The notes under the pieces: generated by a model
What the model was told of the DNA's origin: nothing
Databases searched by the model: none
The model's input: the letters and a program-made list of their open reading frames with translations, nothing else
Made by a program: the position numbers and the translations under genes
Shown: positions 10,540 through 21,889 of the stretch, in pieces
Position numbering within the stretch: the stretch's first letter is position 1
How the letters are laid out: every line of letters starts with the position of its first letter
Assembly: GCA_963576565.1 (NCBI GenBank)
Contig: OY755047.1
Location: forward strand, 11,611,764-11,675,763
DNA from: Aspidapion aeneum
Lineage: Eukaryota > Arthropoda > Insecta > Coleoptera > Brentidae
DNA length: 64,000 bases
Direction of reading: 5' to 3'

Positions 10540-10762
10540 CTAATAAAACCTTAGGGTGCCCATTTCGCCCCACCCTCCCCTACGTCTTCGTTTGTCCGCG
10601 TTGAATGTTATGAAGACAAACAAACAGAAAATAATAAAGACATAATAAGGTCTACTTGTTGCGCATTGAAACGTAAAAAACTTACAAAATAACTTCATAA
10701 TTATAAAACAACTTAATTACTAAGTAGTCGAGAAACATCAGAAAGCTACCTAGTTTTAATTT
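10540..10762 (+). repeat. Direct repeat, right copy (of 9398-9635)
   Basis: Partner of the repeat at 9398. It reads straight from the GTAGATTTTTTGCAAATTTA block into CTTAGGGTGCCC, with no family B element between them. Confidence 0.75.
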
Positions 10763-11064
10763 TTTTTCCGTTCTACATTTTATTTAATAAAAATAATTGT
10801 CGACAAAACCAAGGTCGGCGACTATTGTATTTTTTTGCGAAAATTGATTTTTTAATAACAATTAATTAGCACGACTAGGTCTGAACCGAACCGAACCTAT
10901 GTGGGATCTTAGAAAAAAATAGGCGAGCTATCAAAACGGGCAAGATAATTGAGTATTTACTTTCTTTTTATTAGTTGAAATTTAAATAAGGTACTTGTCC
11001 CAATTCTCGTCACTAACCCATATTTCGTCAGTTTTGATTTTTCTTTGCCAAAAATTTGGAAAAT

Positions 11065-11984
11065 ACATGGATCCATGACGCATCTGATACCTTCCTAGCT
11101 AACCTATTAGCACACTTTAAGCAGAAACTAGTATAGGTACCTAATAGTTCAGGCAAGATTCGGGAAAATCCACTTTCTAGAAGCATTTTATATTACTTTT
11201 TGGCAAATGGGCAATTCCCCCTATTTTGACCCCGCTGAATCCGAATATCCCTGTTGCCAACTCGAAATATTGACAGGGGCTGAGATATTCAAGATGGCGG
11301 CGGAATTTTAAATTGCCGCTGGAAAGCCCAAATTGTCACAGGTGTACATTCAAAATATATATTTGTATAATTAAAAAATAATAACATATTTTTTTTTTTT
11401 AAATGGCTGCAAAAACCTCCGAAAATCCCCCCCAGACCCCCCAAAATCTGAAAGTTTGAGATTTTTTCAAAGTTTCTTAAAAACTAAGCTTCTAAGAGAA
11501 AAATGTATAATATACTTTATTGTAGACAATAAAATTCCCTTTTCAACATGGTATAACTTAATAAGGTTAGACTAATAACAAGCTCTCCAGCGGCGTCCGT
11601 TAATTGAAGTAATTAAAAAAAGTTGAAAAAATATCTATGTTTTTTCCAAGATTTATTTAATTTTTTTTAAAACTAATACCTACAGAAAACCATGTATTAC
11701 ATTTTGGTATACTCAATAAAATTTCCTTTAAAATGACGTGTAAGATGATTAAATCGGTTTTATAAATAAAACTTCAGGGGCATCCGTAAATTAAATTAAT
11801 TTTGAAAAAACAGAAAATAAACCATTTTTGTTACACGTTTTATCTAATTTTCTCAAAAACTAAGCTTAACATGAAAAAACTTGTTCTACACTTTTTTGTA
11901 GACAGGGAAATTCCCTTTTTAAAAATGTGAAACTCGTCGAAAATAATACCGTTTTTAGCCATTGCTACGCGGCCTAGGAAAGTA
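11065..11984 (-). mobile_element. Repeat family B, copy 3 (inverted)
   Basis: On the minus strand this starts at the TACTTTCCTAGGCCGCG..AGCAATGGCTA end (11984 downwards) and finishes at the TACCTTCCTAGC end at 11088, preceded by ATGGATCCATGACG. It is about 0.9 kb, longer than copy 2, with internal AT-rich blocks such as AAAACTAAGCTT. It encodes nothing. Confidence 0.6.
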
Positions 11985-12560
11985 AAAAGATCTGATTTCC
12001 ATAATCATTTATCAACAACGTCTATAAACGCTAAAACGACAGCTTTTTAAAAAAATTGCTGCGAAATTAGTTTAGTCATTAGTAAACACTTAACCCTGTC
12101 GTAGGTGTTAAGGTAATAAGTTCTCTATTATATATTTTTTAATTAAACAACTTTATAAAGTAAACATTTAAAAAGTAAACTATGTTAACCTAAACTAAAG
12201 GGTTCAAACTTAAATTTGTTTGCAGTTTGTTTTAATTTTCTTAAAAAAAGGGGTCACGGAATAATAGACAAGAAATTTTACTTTGGCCTGATGAAAAGTG
12301 GACCAAGGTGTTAATTTTTAAAATTTAGTCCTGAATCGTATATAATGTTTTTTTTTTGTAAAAATGTAAATTGACAAAGGAGTCTAGGTGTTTAATGTCA
12401 ATATTTCGTCATACTCTTTTCTTGACCGATTTTTTAAAATGAGAATGCAAAAATAAAGTGATGGGTTTTGAGACAAAAGGGTGACGAAAGTTGAGACATC
12501 GATAATAGTTAGCATAAAAAATATTAACAAACGTGAAATGTAGTACCCATGAATTTAAAA
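11985..12560. other. AT-rich stretch, nothing recognised
   Basis: No exon-like sequence, TIR or match to the other repeats was seen. Confidence 0.35.
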
Positions 12561-12565
12561 ATCAA

Positions 12566-12969
12566 ACAAGTTTCGTGGCTAATTGGGTAAAAAAGAAGTT
12601 TTTGTTTCTCTCATATTTTTCCGTGGGTAACTTGAAAGCTTAACCTCACGGGGGTTCAAGATCTAATGGACACCTAATAAGTGTTGACAGTTAACTGTTT
12701 CGTCCTTATGGGACTCCTCAGAACAGTGCTTGGTCAATGTGACACTCTTACGAAGTTATATGACAGAAACAAAAACTCCTTTTTTACCCGATTAGCCACG
12801 AAACATGTTTGAAGAAGGCAAGAGTGTCACATTGACCAAGCAGTGTTCTGAGGAGTCCCATAAGGACGAAACAGTTAACTGTCAACGTTTATTAGGTGTG
12901 CATTAGATCGGAACAATATGAGAGAGACAAAAACTCCTTTTTTACCCGATAATCCACGAAACTTGTTTA
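12566..12969. mobile_element. Foldback family D with three arm copies
   Basis: AAACAAGTTTCGTGGCTAAT..GGGTAAAAAAG is at the left end. Inverted copies occur at about 12773-12812 and at the right end (12925-12969). The inner arms pair TGACAGTTAACTGTTTCGTC and CTCAGAACAGTGCTTGGTCA with their complements. The central arm copy suggests an insertion or recombination between two elements. No ORF is present. Confidence 0.75.
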
Positions 12970-13403
12970 ATTTAAAAAAAATATTGTTTTTTTTTTGCAA
13001 ATATGAATTATAAGGATTCTAGCCCCCCTCACTCTTCGATATGTTTCCTAAAATTGCTGGAGGACTAAAATTAAGTTTATCGTGACTAAAAAAAAACTTT
13101 ATTTTCCTTAAAAAAATTGGGGCGACGGACTTCTGGACAAAATTTTTTACTTTGACCCACATTCATTGCTTAAGGTTTTTAATGGCTTTTCCTATCAGAT
13201 TTTTTTTAAAATAGGACGCAAAAATGAGGCATAAGGGTGACAAAATTTATAAAAGAAGCTTATTTATAAATTATTAGGTGTTGCAGCCTTCATTTATGGC
13301 GTAAATATTTTCCAAAATAATTGATGTTTTCTATATTTTATTTTATAAAATGTAAGGGTGTAACTTAATTAATATTAAAACATGGACAAGCACAAATTTT
13401 TGG

Positions 13404-13677
13404 GGACTTATTGCAATAAAGTCAGGCAGTAATTGTGCCGAGCACTATTCTGACAGTTCTGCATTATAAGAACAGCTGTCTTCTTTCAAAATTAGGCCTT
13501 TGTGTATTACAAGATCCGGAATTAATGGTGCTGCCTCTATTAATGGAAAATAAACGACTGGATTTATAAATTCGGCTTTGGTATGTCCATTTTGAAAGAT
13601 CAACTGTCAGTTTTCAATGGAAAACTGTCATAATAGTGCCCGGCACTATTATTGCCTGACTTTATTGCAATAAGTCC
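13404..13677. mobile_element. MITE family E, copy 1
   Basis: The TIRs are perfect, GGACTTATTGCAATAAAGTC followed by AGGCA. Inner inverted blocks (GCCGAGCACTATTCTGACAG and its mirror) make a near-palindrome of about 274 bp. Copies are at 31366 and 43195, with an end fragment at 32038. Confidence 0.82.
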
Positions 13678-13779
13678 TATTAGGGAGAGGAAACATCTAT
13701 CAGCACGAAAGGTTACGGAAAAATGTAATCTCGGAAAAACTCAAGCAGCGGAAATTGTTCATAAATATAATATATTAAA

Positions 13780-13860
13780 ATTTCGCAGTTCTCTCTCATA
13801 AGCGGACACCTTCAATAAGCGGACAAAATCGACGAAACTGTGAGTGTCCGATTATAGGAG
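13780..13860. repeat. Short repeat with ATAAGCGGACA motifs
   Basis: TCTCATAAGCGGACACCTTC is followed by AATAAGCGGACA and TGTCCGATTATAGGAG. Such 'TATAAGCGGAC' blocks are typical of pogo/Tigger-type terminal repeats. Only a fragment is present. Confidence 0.35.
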
Positions 13861-14116
13861 CTTTCACCGTAGCTATATATTTCGTTTTTATTCTTAATAA
13901 AAAATTAATATTTTTAAATCTTTTATTGGTTTTTAGGTATGTGTCTTTTTATTTCTCATAATAAACATATAACGAAAAGTGGGACATGAGTTGACGAAAA
14001 GTGAGACAATACCCTGACGAGCTTAGTGACACACTTAAATATTTTGTATATTTTTTATAAAATTTTTATTACTTGAAAAAAGGACTCTCAAGTGACGAAG
14101 TAATAATATTAAATAT

Positions 14117-15431
14117 ACAGGGTCTCTAAAAGGTCTGTACAAAATCTTAGCACTGTATTCCTGAGGTCAAAATAAGGCGATTTAAAGCAACTTACCTTAG
14201 TCCAAAATTGCTCCGTTTCAGAGATACAGGCTGGTAAATTTAAAAATTAAAAAATCAATTGTCCTAAAATTTATGAACATTTCTCAACGAATTTGTTTAA
14301 AAATTAGTACTCAGGGTTTTTTTGGGATGCGAAACCTAAATATGGATACCTTTTCACTGTGGCCGTTAGAGGGCGCTTCACAATGCTCTTTTTATAGTTT
14401 AAAATGACTATAACTTTTTTCTCAGTGTAGTAGTAGTGTGGGGTAGGCTCTAGGCCCGGCGACTAGGCACATAAAGCGCCCTTTTCGCCATTTCTTATGT
14501 GAAACTTTTAACTTTTTTTGTTAAGAAAATATTTTCCTGAATCTGTTTAAGCCAAAAAGATACTCTTGTTAACATGCGCTAAAGTAAGTCGTTTTCGAGA
14601 TATTTCCGTTTTTAGTGTTCGATGCCGCAACGGAATACTGAAATTATTTTGAATGACTATTTTACTAGAGTATTTACACTGGCAAAATGTCATAGCAAAC
14701 GGCCAGTTTTCTACTGACTATTGTTCTCAAAGCTTTATTCAAGTTTGTTGCTTTTCGGCAATTTTGTTCATGAAATTTTTTAATTAATTTTTAAATTTAA
14801 ACGGAGCAATTTCGGACTAAGGTAAGTTCCTTTAAATCGACGTATTTTGAGATGCATGCAGCTACACCCCCCCAAAAAAGATAATCAAAAAAAATCACTG
14901 TGGGAATTTTGTACTAATTATGAACTAATTTTGTCCCCCAAAAAGAAATTTTGTACCACTCTCCTTCCAAGAGAACTTCCAGTGGAAGCTATACCCCCCC
15001 ATAGAACGAAGAGGGCTAGACAAAAAAAAAATTGTCTAGCTCTCTCGGTTCTATGGGGGGGGGGACCGAACCGAACCCCCCTTTTTCAAATCGAAAAAAA
15101 GGTAGAAGGAGAGGGGTACAATTTTTTTTTTTGGGACAAAATTAGTTTATAAATAGTACAAAATTCTGGCATTGAAATTTTTTGTCTAGCCCTCTTCGTT
15201 CTATGGGTGAGGTGTAGCTTCCACTGGAAGCTACACCCCCTTTTTCAAATTGAAAAAAAAAGGTAGAAGGAGAGTGGTACAAAATTTTTTTTTGGGGGAC
15301 AAAATTATTTCATAATTTGTACAAAATTCCCACAGTGATTTTTTTTTGATTATCTTTTATGGGTGGTTTATATGAACCTCTTATTTTGACCTCAGGAATG
15401 TGCTAAGATTTTGTACAGACCTTTTAGAGAC
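14117..15431. mobile_element. Foldback element with a nested hairpin element
   Basis: The left arm begins CAGGGTCTCTAAAAGGTCTG; the right end mirrors it (CAGACCTTTTAGAGA). Arm sequences include TCAAAATAAGGCGATTTAAA and TCCAAAATTGCTCCGTTT, mirrored at about 14800-14850. The right arm is split at TATTTTGAGA by the inserted hairpin at 14853-15370, after which CTTATTTTGACCTCAGGAAT resumes. The reading frame at 14847-15152 is only this palindrome read through. Confidence 0.8.
14853..15370. mobile_element. Nested palindromic element, C/G-run rich
   Basis: The inverted arms share AAAAGATAATCAAAAAAAAT, CACTGTGGGAATTTTGTAC, TACCACTCTCCTTC and GGAAGCTACACCCCC. The centre is a smaller palindrome around CCATAGAACGAAGAGGGCTA. 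It lies inside the right arm of the foldback at 14117. Confidence 0.72.
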
Positions 15432-15818
15432 AAATACACAAATATAGTAGGAAGTGAAGCTAAATAAAATGATTTATTTAAAAGTTAAAACAAAGTTAGG
15501 TGTTTTTTTTGTCATAAAAAATTTCAAGAAGGAAGTTAGACTATCCCAACTTTTACGCCTTTCATCTCCAAAATTTATTAGTTTCCGTTGGATTTTCATG
15601 GAGATGATAAAATCCCTCCCGCAAATTAACTGGAAATGCGAACGGTATTGGATTATGGCATTACGGTTTTATCCAGTCGCTAAAAGGTTAGAGAATGGCT
15701 TAAAATTTAACATTCAATAACTCCCCACAAAATATTTAAGAGGATTTGGAAATAATGAAATTAATTAAGAAATTGTGGGGGGATTCCGGCCCCTTCTAAA
15801 ATCTAATTTACCGAATAC

Positions 15819-15969
15819 TAGTGGCGGCAGGTGATGTTATAAATTGGGGGGGCAGAAATTTATATTGCATGGAAAAGGAGATAAAAAAACCTTAACTAAA
15901 CAATTTTATTTTAGCATTTTACGAACCCCCCCCCCCCCCCCGTTGCCCTCCCTGTAGCAGCCGCCACTG
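15819..15969. mobile_element. hAT-type MITE (TAGTGGCGGC ends)
   Basis: Inverted ends AGTGGCGGC/GCCGCCACT are flanked by CCGAATAC and CCGAAAAC, an 8-bp duplication with one mismatch. It has a G run near the left end and a 16-C run near the right. It is 151 bp and non-coding. Confidence 0.72.
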
Positions 15970-16189
15970 CCGAAAACCAAGGTAGCAAGGGGTCATCAAA
16001 TGGCATTTTTTTAACTTCGAAATGTGTCAATTTCGCATGGGCGCACCCAGGGGGGGCTTGGGAAGATTCTGCCGAACTTCCTATCTTTTTCATTAGTTTC
16101 ATATGACCCCGGATCAGGGGCGTGCCTAATATTTTGTCCGATACTGCGTTTAATGATAGAAGCAACACACTTGGTTTGGATAGACCGAG

Positions 16190-16885
16190 GGGTGAACAGC
16201 TCTCACAATCGGTGTACACATTTCTCACAATCTGTTCACAATCCTTCATAATCTTTACCCAATCCCTCCCAATCACCCACAATCTCTCACAATCCTTCAC
16301 AATCCCTCACAATCTGACCACAATCCTTCACAATCCCTCTCACCCCGCGGTTATTAAGTAGCAGGGCCGGTAAAGGGAAATTAAGAGGGCGGCTAAACTA
16401 TAGACATTATGACCTATTTTTTTTTTCTGGTTGCAAGTATTTTTGATGGGCTGTCGACCCTCCGCCCCTTCAGGCACGCTACGCCGCTGTCCAGTCCTCC
16501 ACAATCCTTCACACTCTGTCACAATCTTACCACAATCACTCACAATCTTTCACAATCCCTCACAATCTTAGCAAAAGATTGTGAATTTTCACAATCGGCG
16601 TACACATTTTGGGGTTAGCTGGTCACCCCTCGGTTATTAAGTAGCAGGGCCGGTAACGGTAAATTAAGAGGGCGGCCAAGAAAACTATAGACCTGATGAC
16701 CTTTTTTTTTTTGGTCGCCAGAATTTTTGATGGGACGGCCCCCCTTTAGGTACGCAGATACGCTACACAGCTGCACAGTCCTCCACAATCCCTCACAATC
16801 TTGCCACAATCCCTCACAATCTTTCCACAATCCCTCACAATCTTAGCAAAAGATTGTGGATTTTCACAATCGGTGTACACATTTT
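16190..16885. repeat. CACAATC-type tandem repeat with two embedded modules
   Basis: Degenerate copies of about 10-18 bp (CACAATCCCT, CACAATCTTAC) fill 16200-16340, 16490-16600 and 16775-16875. They are separated by two similar modules starting GCAGGGCCGGTAA (about 16362 and 16646) and ending near TACGCC/CTACAC-GCTG. AATCGG-GTACACA and GTTAGCTG-TCACCCCTCGG recur at each junction, so the whole has been duplicated at a period of about 285 bp. Reading frames here are shadows. Confidence 0.7.
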
Positions 16886-17855
16886 GGGTTAGCTGTTCAC
16901 CCCTCGGGATAGACATAAGACCCGCCCGAATCTTTTATTAAAGGGAACCACCCCCCCCCCCCAACCCTGGCAGGAGTTTTGTTTCCCACTATTTAACGTG
17001 TTTTTGAAGGTTTTTTGCTAATAAATTTTTCTTTTTAACCATATACCTTAGTAACCTTTAAAGGCAGTGGTGCACATGCCATAGGCCTACGAAAGAAAGA
17101 GTTTTTAAAATATGTTTTTTTTTCCTGTGGCATTTTGTAATTTTCAAAAAAGTATTTTTGTTCAAAATCCCATTGTATACAGTTAAATATTTAACAAGTT
17201 AGACATAACTTTTTAAAGTAGCCGGCTTGAAATAAAAATAAATGTGTTTGCAGAAATCCTCAAATCAAACAAAAATTTTGAACATAAATTTTTGTAACTC
17301 AGTAAATAATATTCAAGGTAAGTACAAAAACATTTTTGATTGGTAATAATTTAAACCTTAATTTCTCGAGTTGAATTCATTAAAATTGGGAAGGGGAGGC
17401 ATCCCCCCTCTCGCCCCCCTAAAAAGTTATCTCTTACAGTATTTTTCTAATTATTTGCAAACTTTTAACTTGGCCAAAAACCTGCTGAAGAAATTTCTGA
17501 AGCTGAAGAATTTCCTTTTCAACGATGTATATCACTCTCTCCTGAAGGCAGCGGTAGATCAAGCATTGACACACCAAAAATGGTCAAATTTAGTATTTCC
17601 TTGTCAGGGTTAGGGGGGGGGGGGGTTCCCTTTCGTAAAGTGTTCGGGCAAGTGTTATGTCTGTACATACCAAGAGTGTTACTTCTATCATTCAACGCAG
17701 CATATCGTTGAATCTCGGATGTAGGACCTGAACTATATCGTGCAATGGTTTTCTCTGCACTCTAAGAACTAGAATTCGTTTCGAGCACTTCAGAGATTAA
17801 AAGTGTACTTTCCAATTTATTAAAAGCAACCGCGAAAATCCAGAAGTAAGTATAC

Positions 17856-18047
17856 CAGTGGCATAAATAAGGGGGGGCTGGAGGACGTGGGCCCCCACCG
17901 AAGCTATGATTTTTATAGATATTTTGCACATATTTCATGAATACAAACATAAAATAGCATAAAATACAGCCTCATAGGGTCTCGACCCCCCCCCCCCCCC
18001 AAATTGTCTCGGGTCCACCCCAAAACTTTTTTCTATATACGCCACTG
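17856..18047. mobile_element. hAT-type MITE (CAGTGGCGTATA family), copy 2
   Basis: The ends CAGTGGCATAAATA and TATATACGCCACTG are flanked by AAGTATAC and AAGTATAG, an 8-bp duplication with one mismatch. The interior matches copy 1 at 7464 (CATATTTCATGAATACAAAC, GGTCTCG). Confidence 0.8.
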
Positions 18048-18453
18048 AAGTATAGAATACACGAAACTTAAGGACAACTATGCTTGGAGTAAAAAATTTT
18101 CGCCTTGTCCGATATTTGAGGAGGGTTCATGCAAAACAAGACATATCCAGGCGAAACCAATGAGTTCCAAGAGGAGGCCTGTGATTGCCTCGATGATGAC
18201 AAAGATTTGCATATTTAAATTTATCTCATATTTCGTTCTGGATTTTTTTTTAAATAAAATAAAAAGTTAAATATATGATATTTGTTTCAACATATCCAAA
18301 CAAATCCAGACATCTCCACCAATGCCTCAAACAAAACCAGACATATCCATTGTGGGTTCATGCAAATGGAGACGTATCCAATTTTTTTTTCTAAAATATT
18401 TGCGAAAAACAAGGGTTTTTTTGTAAATATTTTTGTTTAATATGTTTAGAGTA

Positions 18454-18555
18454 GAGTCCCTGTATGTTGACATATTTGGATATATTATATTTATATTAAT
18501 ATATCCAAATTTATTTTATATTAATATATCCAAATATGTCAACATACAGGGACTC
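18454..18555. mobile_element. 102-bp Tc1/mariner-type MITE with perfect 34-bp TIRs
   Basis: GAGTCCCTGTATGTTGACAT and the next 14 bases are perfectly mirrored at the other end. TA lies on both sides (18452 and 18556). The centre is AT-only with a repeated TTATATTAATATATCC. A perfect palindrome implies recent insertion. Confidence 0.82.
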
Positions 18556-18559
18556 TAGT

Positions 18560-19400
18560 TTAGAGATCCCTTTCACATCAATCTATTTTTACCGTTTTTT
18601 CGTAAACCAAGTGACCTTTGACAAAATAGTTTTTGCCCTTTTTCTCAGATTTTTGGATAATGGACATGTCTGCCTTTGAATGAACACTCCTCATTTAATA
18701 CTTCCCACTCAACGCAACTGGGCAAACCATTTTGGAGGAACAGGCTTAATACATAGATGCAAATAAAAAATATGCCTATAGCACCTTCGGGATTACACCT
18801 TTTTTGTCAAAATCGGCTCAGCCGTTTAGCCTCTAGCGCGACAAAAACATACATATTTAGTTGGGTAAAAAAACTACTACAGGAGGGCTGTGAGATGGCA
18901 CAACACACCCTAATATAAAGGAGAGAATTTTACTGTAAAAAAAAACTACTAAAAATAGCGACGCAGGCGAAAATATAAAAAAAATTATTAGTTTTCCGAA
19001 GAAATTGTACCGAAAATTTTTATCGCGTCGTGGCAAGTATTTTGTAGGTATGAGGAAACTAATGGCGCCCCAGGCGAAAATTTGAGCAAAGCAAAAATAC
19101 GCCTGAGGAACAACTCGCTTTTCCAAAAATCCAAATAATAATGCAAAATTACTTGAACAAAAGCTTTGGTATCTTTTACCTTTTTCTCTGCAAACTCATT
19201 CTTTTGCACCACATAATTTACCTTAACTTTATAATTGCGGGTTATTAAATTTTTGTACAAAATCTTTAAAATTTTAAAGATTGGTTGCCCTCTGGAAATA
19301 GTTGCCTGAAGCGGCTGCCTTATTGCCTCATCCTTTCGCACCCTGTCCGGATTCGGACTCAGCGTGGAAAAATCTGGAGGCGCACGTAGGTGCCGCGCCA
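18560..19400. other. Unassigned AT-rich region
   Basis: No exon-like sequence was seen. A CGCCCCAGGCGAAAATTTGA patch near 19065 resembles 'GCGCCCCAGGC' near 54659, perhaps ends of another MITE, but no matching TIR was found. Confidence 0.3.
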
Positions 19401-19404
19401 AGTT

Positions 19405-20035
19405 CGTATAAACTGCTGTACCATCTTTTCTTGAAACATTTCAGCCCTAATTTGACCTATCTCAAACTCTACTTCGGAATTTTAAGAAAAGCAATTATAG
19501 GAAAAATTTTAAAAACACCAAAACTTTAATTAAATTAATAAATATAAAGTTATGTAAAAGTAACATTGCCCACTTCCAGAAAAGCCAGAGAGCTGAGCTT
19601 TGGAAGGCTAATAGGAACTATGGTAAAACCATGGCACAAATTAAAAAACCTCAAAATTTTAAATGGTATTGCAAAAGTTTTGAACAACATTCCGCATATT
19701 TTACTACTTTAAAACTTAAATATTATCTATCCCAATTCTTTTAAAAATGGTTGAAATCATAACAAAAACATTTCATGTAAAAAAGAACCAAGCACGCCAA
19801 AAAGGTATTCCGTAAAAAGAATTGAGATAAAAGTAAAGCCAAGTTCTCCAATACAAATTTCAAAATGAAAGGTTCTTACTAGTTTGGAAATGTTTTTCTA
19901 AACTTGGCTATAACGGCTGCAAATGACTCTTAGGCACAGTGCTAAATTGAACATAAAGAAGTTTGGCTGTAACAGCAAAGTTTAAAAAAAATATATTTCC
20001 GAACTAGCAAGAACCCTTCATTTCATTTTTCTTCT
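19405..20035 (+). repeat. Repeat family C, copy 2 (internally deleted)
   Basis: This follows copy 1 from AAACTGCTGTACCATCTTTT to the end region AAGTTTGGCTGTAACAGCAA, but lacks the middle (the AGCTACGAAAACTTC and AGATCATCAA blocks). It is non-coding. Confidence 0.65.
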
Positions 20036-20089
20036 AAAGTTTTCCGTATAATTAAAGAAAAAGGACCCAAAGTCACATATTTTATCACA

Positions 20090-20233
20090 ATAGCGTATAT
20101 AGAAAAAAGTTTCGGAGTGGGCCCGAGACAGGTTTTATTTATGTTCGTATTCATAAAATATGTGTAAAATATCTAAAAAAATCTTGACTTCGGGGGGAGA
20201 AGGGGCGGATCTCCCATTATATACGCCACTGTT
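20090..20233 (-). mobile_element. hAT-type MITE (CAGTGGCGTATA family), degraded copy 3
   Basis: On the minus strand it begins CAGTGGCGTATATAATGGGAG and contains the family interior (TATTTCATGAATACGAACAT-like). The far end retains only CTATATACGC. No clear 8-bp duplication remains. Confidence 0.6.
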
Positions 20234-20575
20234 TTATCAGTGAATTTGTGATTTCTTAAATAAACAAAGATATGCAATAAGGAGAACATAAAAGACGACG
20301 AATTTTCAATAAAATAGTAAAGTTCGCAGTTACTCGAAAGCGTAGACATTTTCTCTCTTTCGAACATCTGAAAGTGGGAAAAGCGTTTGAACATTTAAAT
20401 TTAATGTCGTGTCGATACTATAAAAGCCATTTTCAAGATTTTCTTTGCAAAGATTTTCGCAATCTTAAAGAGTTGACAAGATTTTATTTGTAAAACATTT
20501 TCTATTCAATGTATACGACACTGTTTTGTTTTTTTGAACAAAACCTAATTTTGGTTGTCACAGACTAAAAAAAAA

Positions 20576-21357
20576 ATATTTTCTACGACGTCCACCTCCT
20601 TCGATCCTGACAATCATCTTCTGTCAGATTTTTTTGACTCAATGATCTTTGGATTGACTGTTGCCATTATAGTTTAGGACGCCATCTTTTTCTGCGCCCT
20701 ATTGGTTGCCATTCTAGGACTTACTTTGGTAATCTTTCGTCGTTCGTTACCATATCTGTTGCCTTTTAGTGATGTCATCCGTTATGCTTCCCTCGATTCC
20801 CATTCTTGCTTTTATGATCTCATTTCTTATATAATCTGTTCTAGATATTTTCATTGGTCTTCTTATTGCATCCATTTCGACACTTCCCATTTTTGTTTTG
20901 TATTTTTCTGTTACGCGACAAGTCTCTATTCCATACAACAGCGTGCTTTTCACTATTGTTTCATATATGTTATAAAATTCTTTTTTATCTCTTTGCTCCA
21001 TAAAATACTGTTAAGGCATCCAATAACCTTTTTTGCTTTTACTATTATTTTTTCCAGTTCTTTACAATCTGTTCCTGTCTTATCAAATGTGACACCCAAG
21101 TATACATACTCACTGCATACAGATATTGTTTGTCCATTGTCTAGTTCTAACTCACTGGATTCGTTTTTAATACATAATTATTGTACGTACATAGTACGTA
21201 CCTTATTGGTCCCAGGACGTACCAACGTAAAATGGACATAAAATGTACATCCCTGGGACGAAGTGTGCTGTCTGGGAAGTACTGTGTCTTGTCCATGTTC
21301 ACTGTTAATCCCCACTTTTGGTATTCTTCCATTAACTTTCTCATCATATACTCAAAC
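20576..21357 (-). pseudogene. LINE family A, minus-strand fragment with a 100-bp insertion
   Basis: On the minus strand this reads from the WGLTVNMDKTQY region to the C-terminal tail, with recognisable ETCRVTEKYKTKM, IEGSITDDITKRQ and GRR-like blocks. About 100 bp (21177-21276, starting ATTATTGTACGTACATAG) interrupt the sequence between AATACATA and AGTACTGTG, where the other copies are continuous. Several indels break the frame, and the 3' end lacks the (TAG)n tail. The plus-strand ORF at 20702-21241 is an antisense shadow. Confidence 0.8.
21177..21276. other. 100-bp insertion in LINE A with GTACGTAC palindromes
   Basis: The sequence is absent from the four other LINE A copies at this point. 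It contains GTACGTACATAGTACGTAC and two GGGACG/CGTCC-type blocks (CCCAGGACGTACC, CCCTGGGACG). It may be a small MITE; no clean TIR or duplication was resolved. Confidence 0.45.
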
Positions 21358-21686
21358 TGGGGACTAGGTCGCTGTAAGTCTTAATAAATTTTGTAAATAT
21401 TAAGTTTAATTATTATAAATGTATTTTTTATCACAACTTTTTATTTTTTAAATAAGTATTCTATCTTGGTTAGTATTTTAATTAATAAAACTTGTCTTAC
21501 AAAAATATTGATTCTAAATTACACAACCGCCCACCCGTTTTGAGATATATAGGTACCCCATTTTACCCCGTATGCTGGGCAAAATGGGGCAAAGCCAACT
21601 TTTTACAAAAATAAAAATTAAAGTATGGTGGAATTCTAAATCGCTTAAACTGAAAATTAAAACATAAAGATAACATATCTAGCGAA

Positions 21687-21889
21687 CATGGGCGTAGTCA
21701 GGGTGGGACAGGGTGGGGCACTTGCCCCACCCTGGCTTGCCACCTGCCCCATCCTGGCTTGCCACCTGCCCCATCCTGGCTTGCCACCTGCCCCATCCTG
21801 GCTTTAGCTCATTTAGTAATAAATATTTGATTGTACATTTTTTTGCTTTTTTGCCCCTCCCCGTGAGCAAGACCTTTACTACGCTTATG
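21687..21889. mobile_element. hAT-type MITE carrying a 22-bp minisatellite
   Basis: The ends CATGGGCGTAGTCAGG and CCTTTACTACGCTTATG are imperfectly inverted. They are flanked by CTAGCGAA and CTAGCCAA, an 8-bp duplication with one mismatch. Inside, the 22-bp unit CTTGCCACCTGCCCCATCCTGG is present three times, preceded by a partial variant copy. Frames such as 21713-22048 read through this minisatellite. Confidence 0.75.

Noticed and set aside
14847..15152. 101-codon Lys-rich ORF
   Set aside because: It reads through the nested palindrome and its homopolymer runs. The equivalent mirror half is closed.
20702..21241. 179-codon plus-strand ORF with hydrophobic stretches
   Set aside because: It is the antisense of LINE family A. 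Similar antisense frames appear over the other LINE copies (2116-2607, 34498-34902, 58516-59043).
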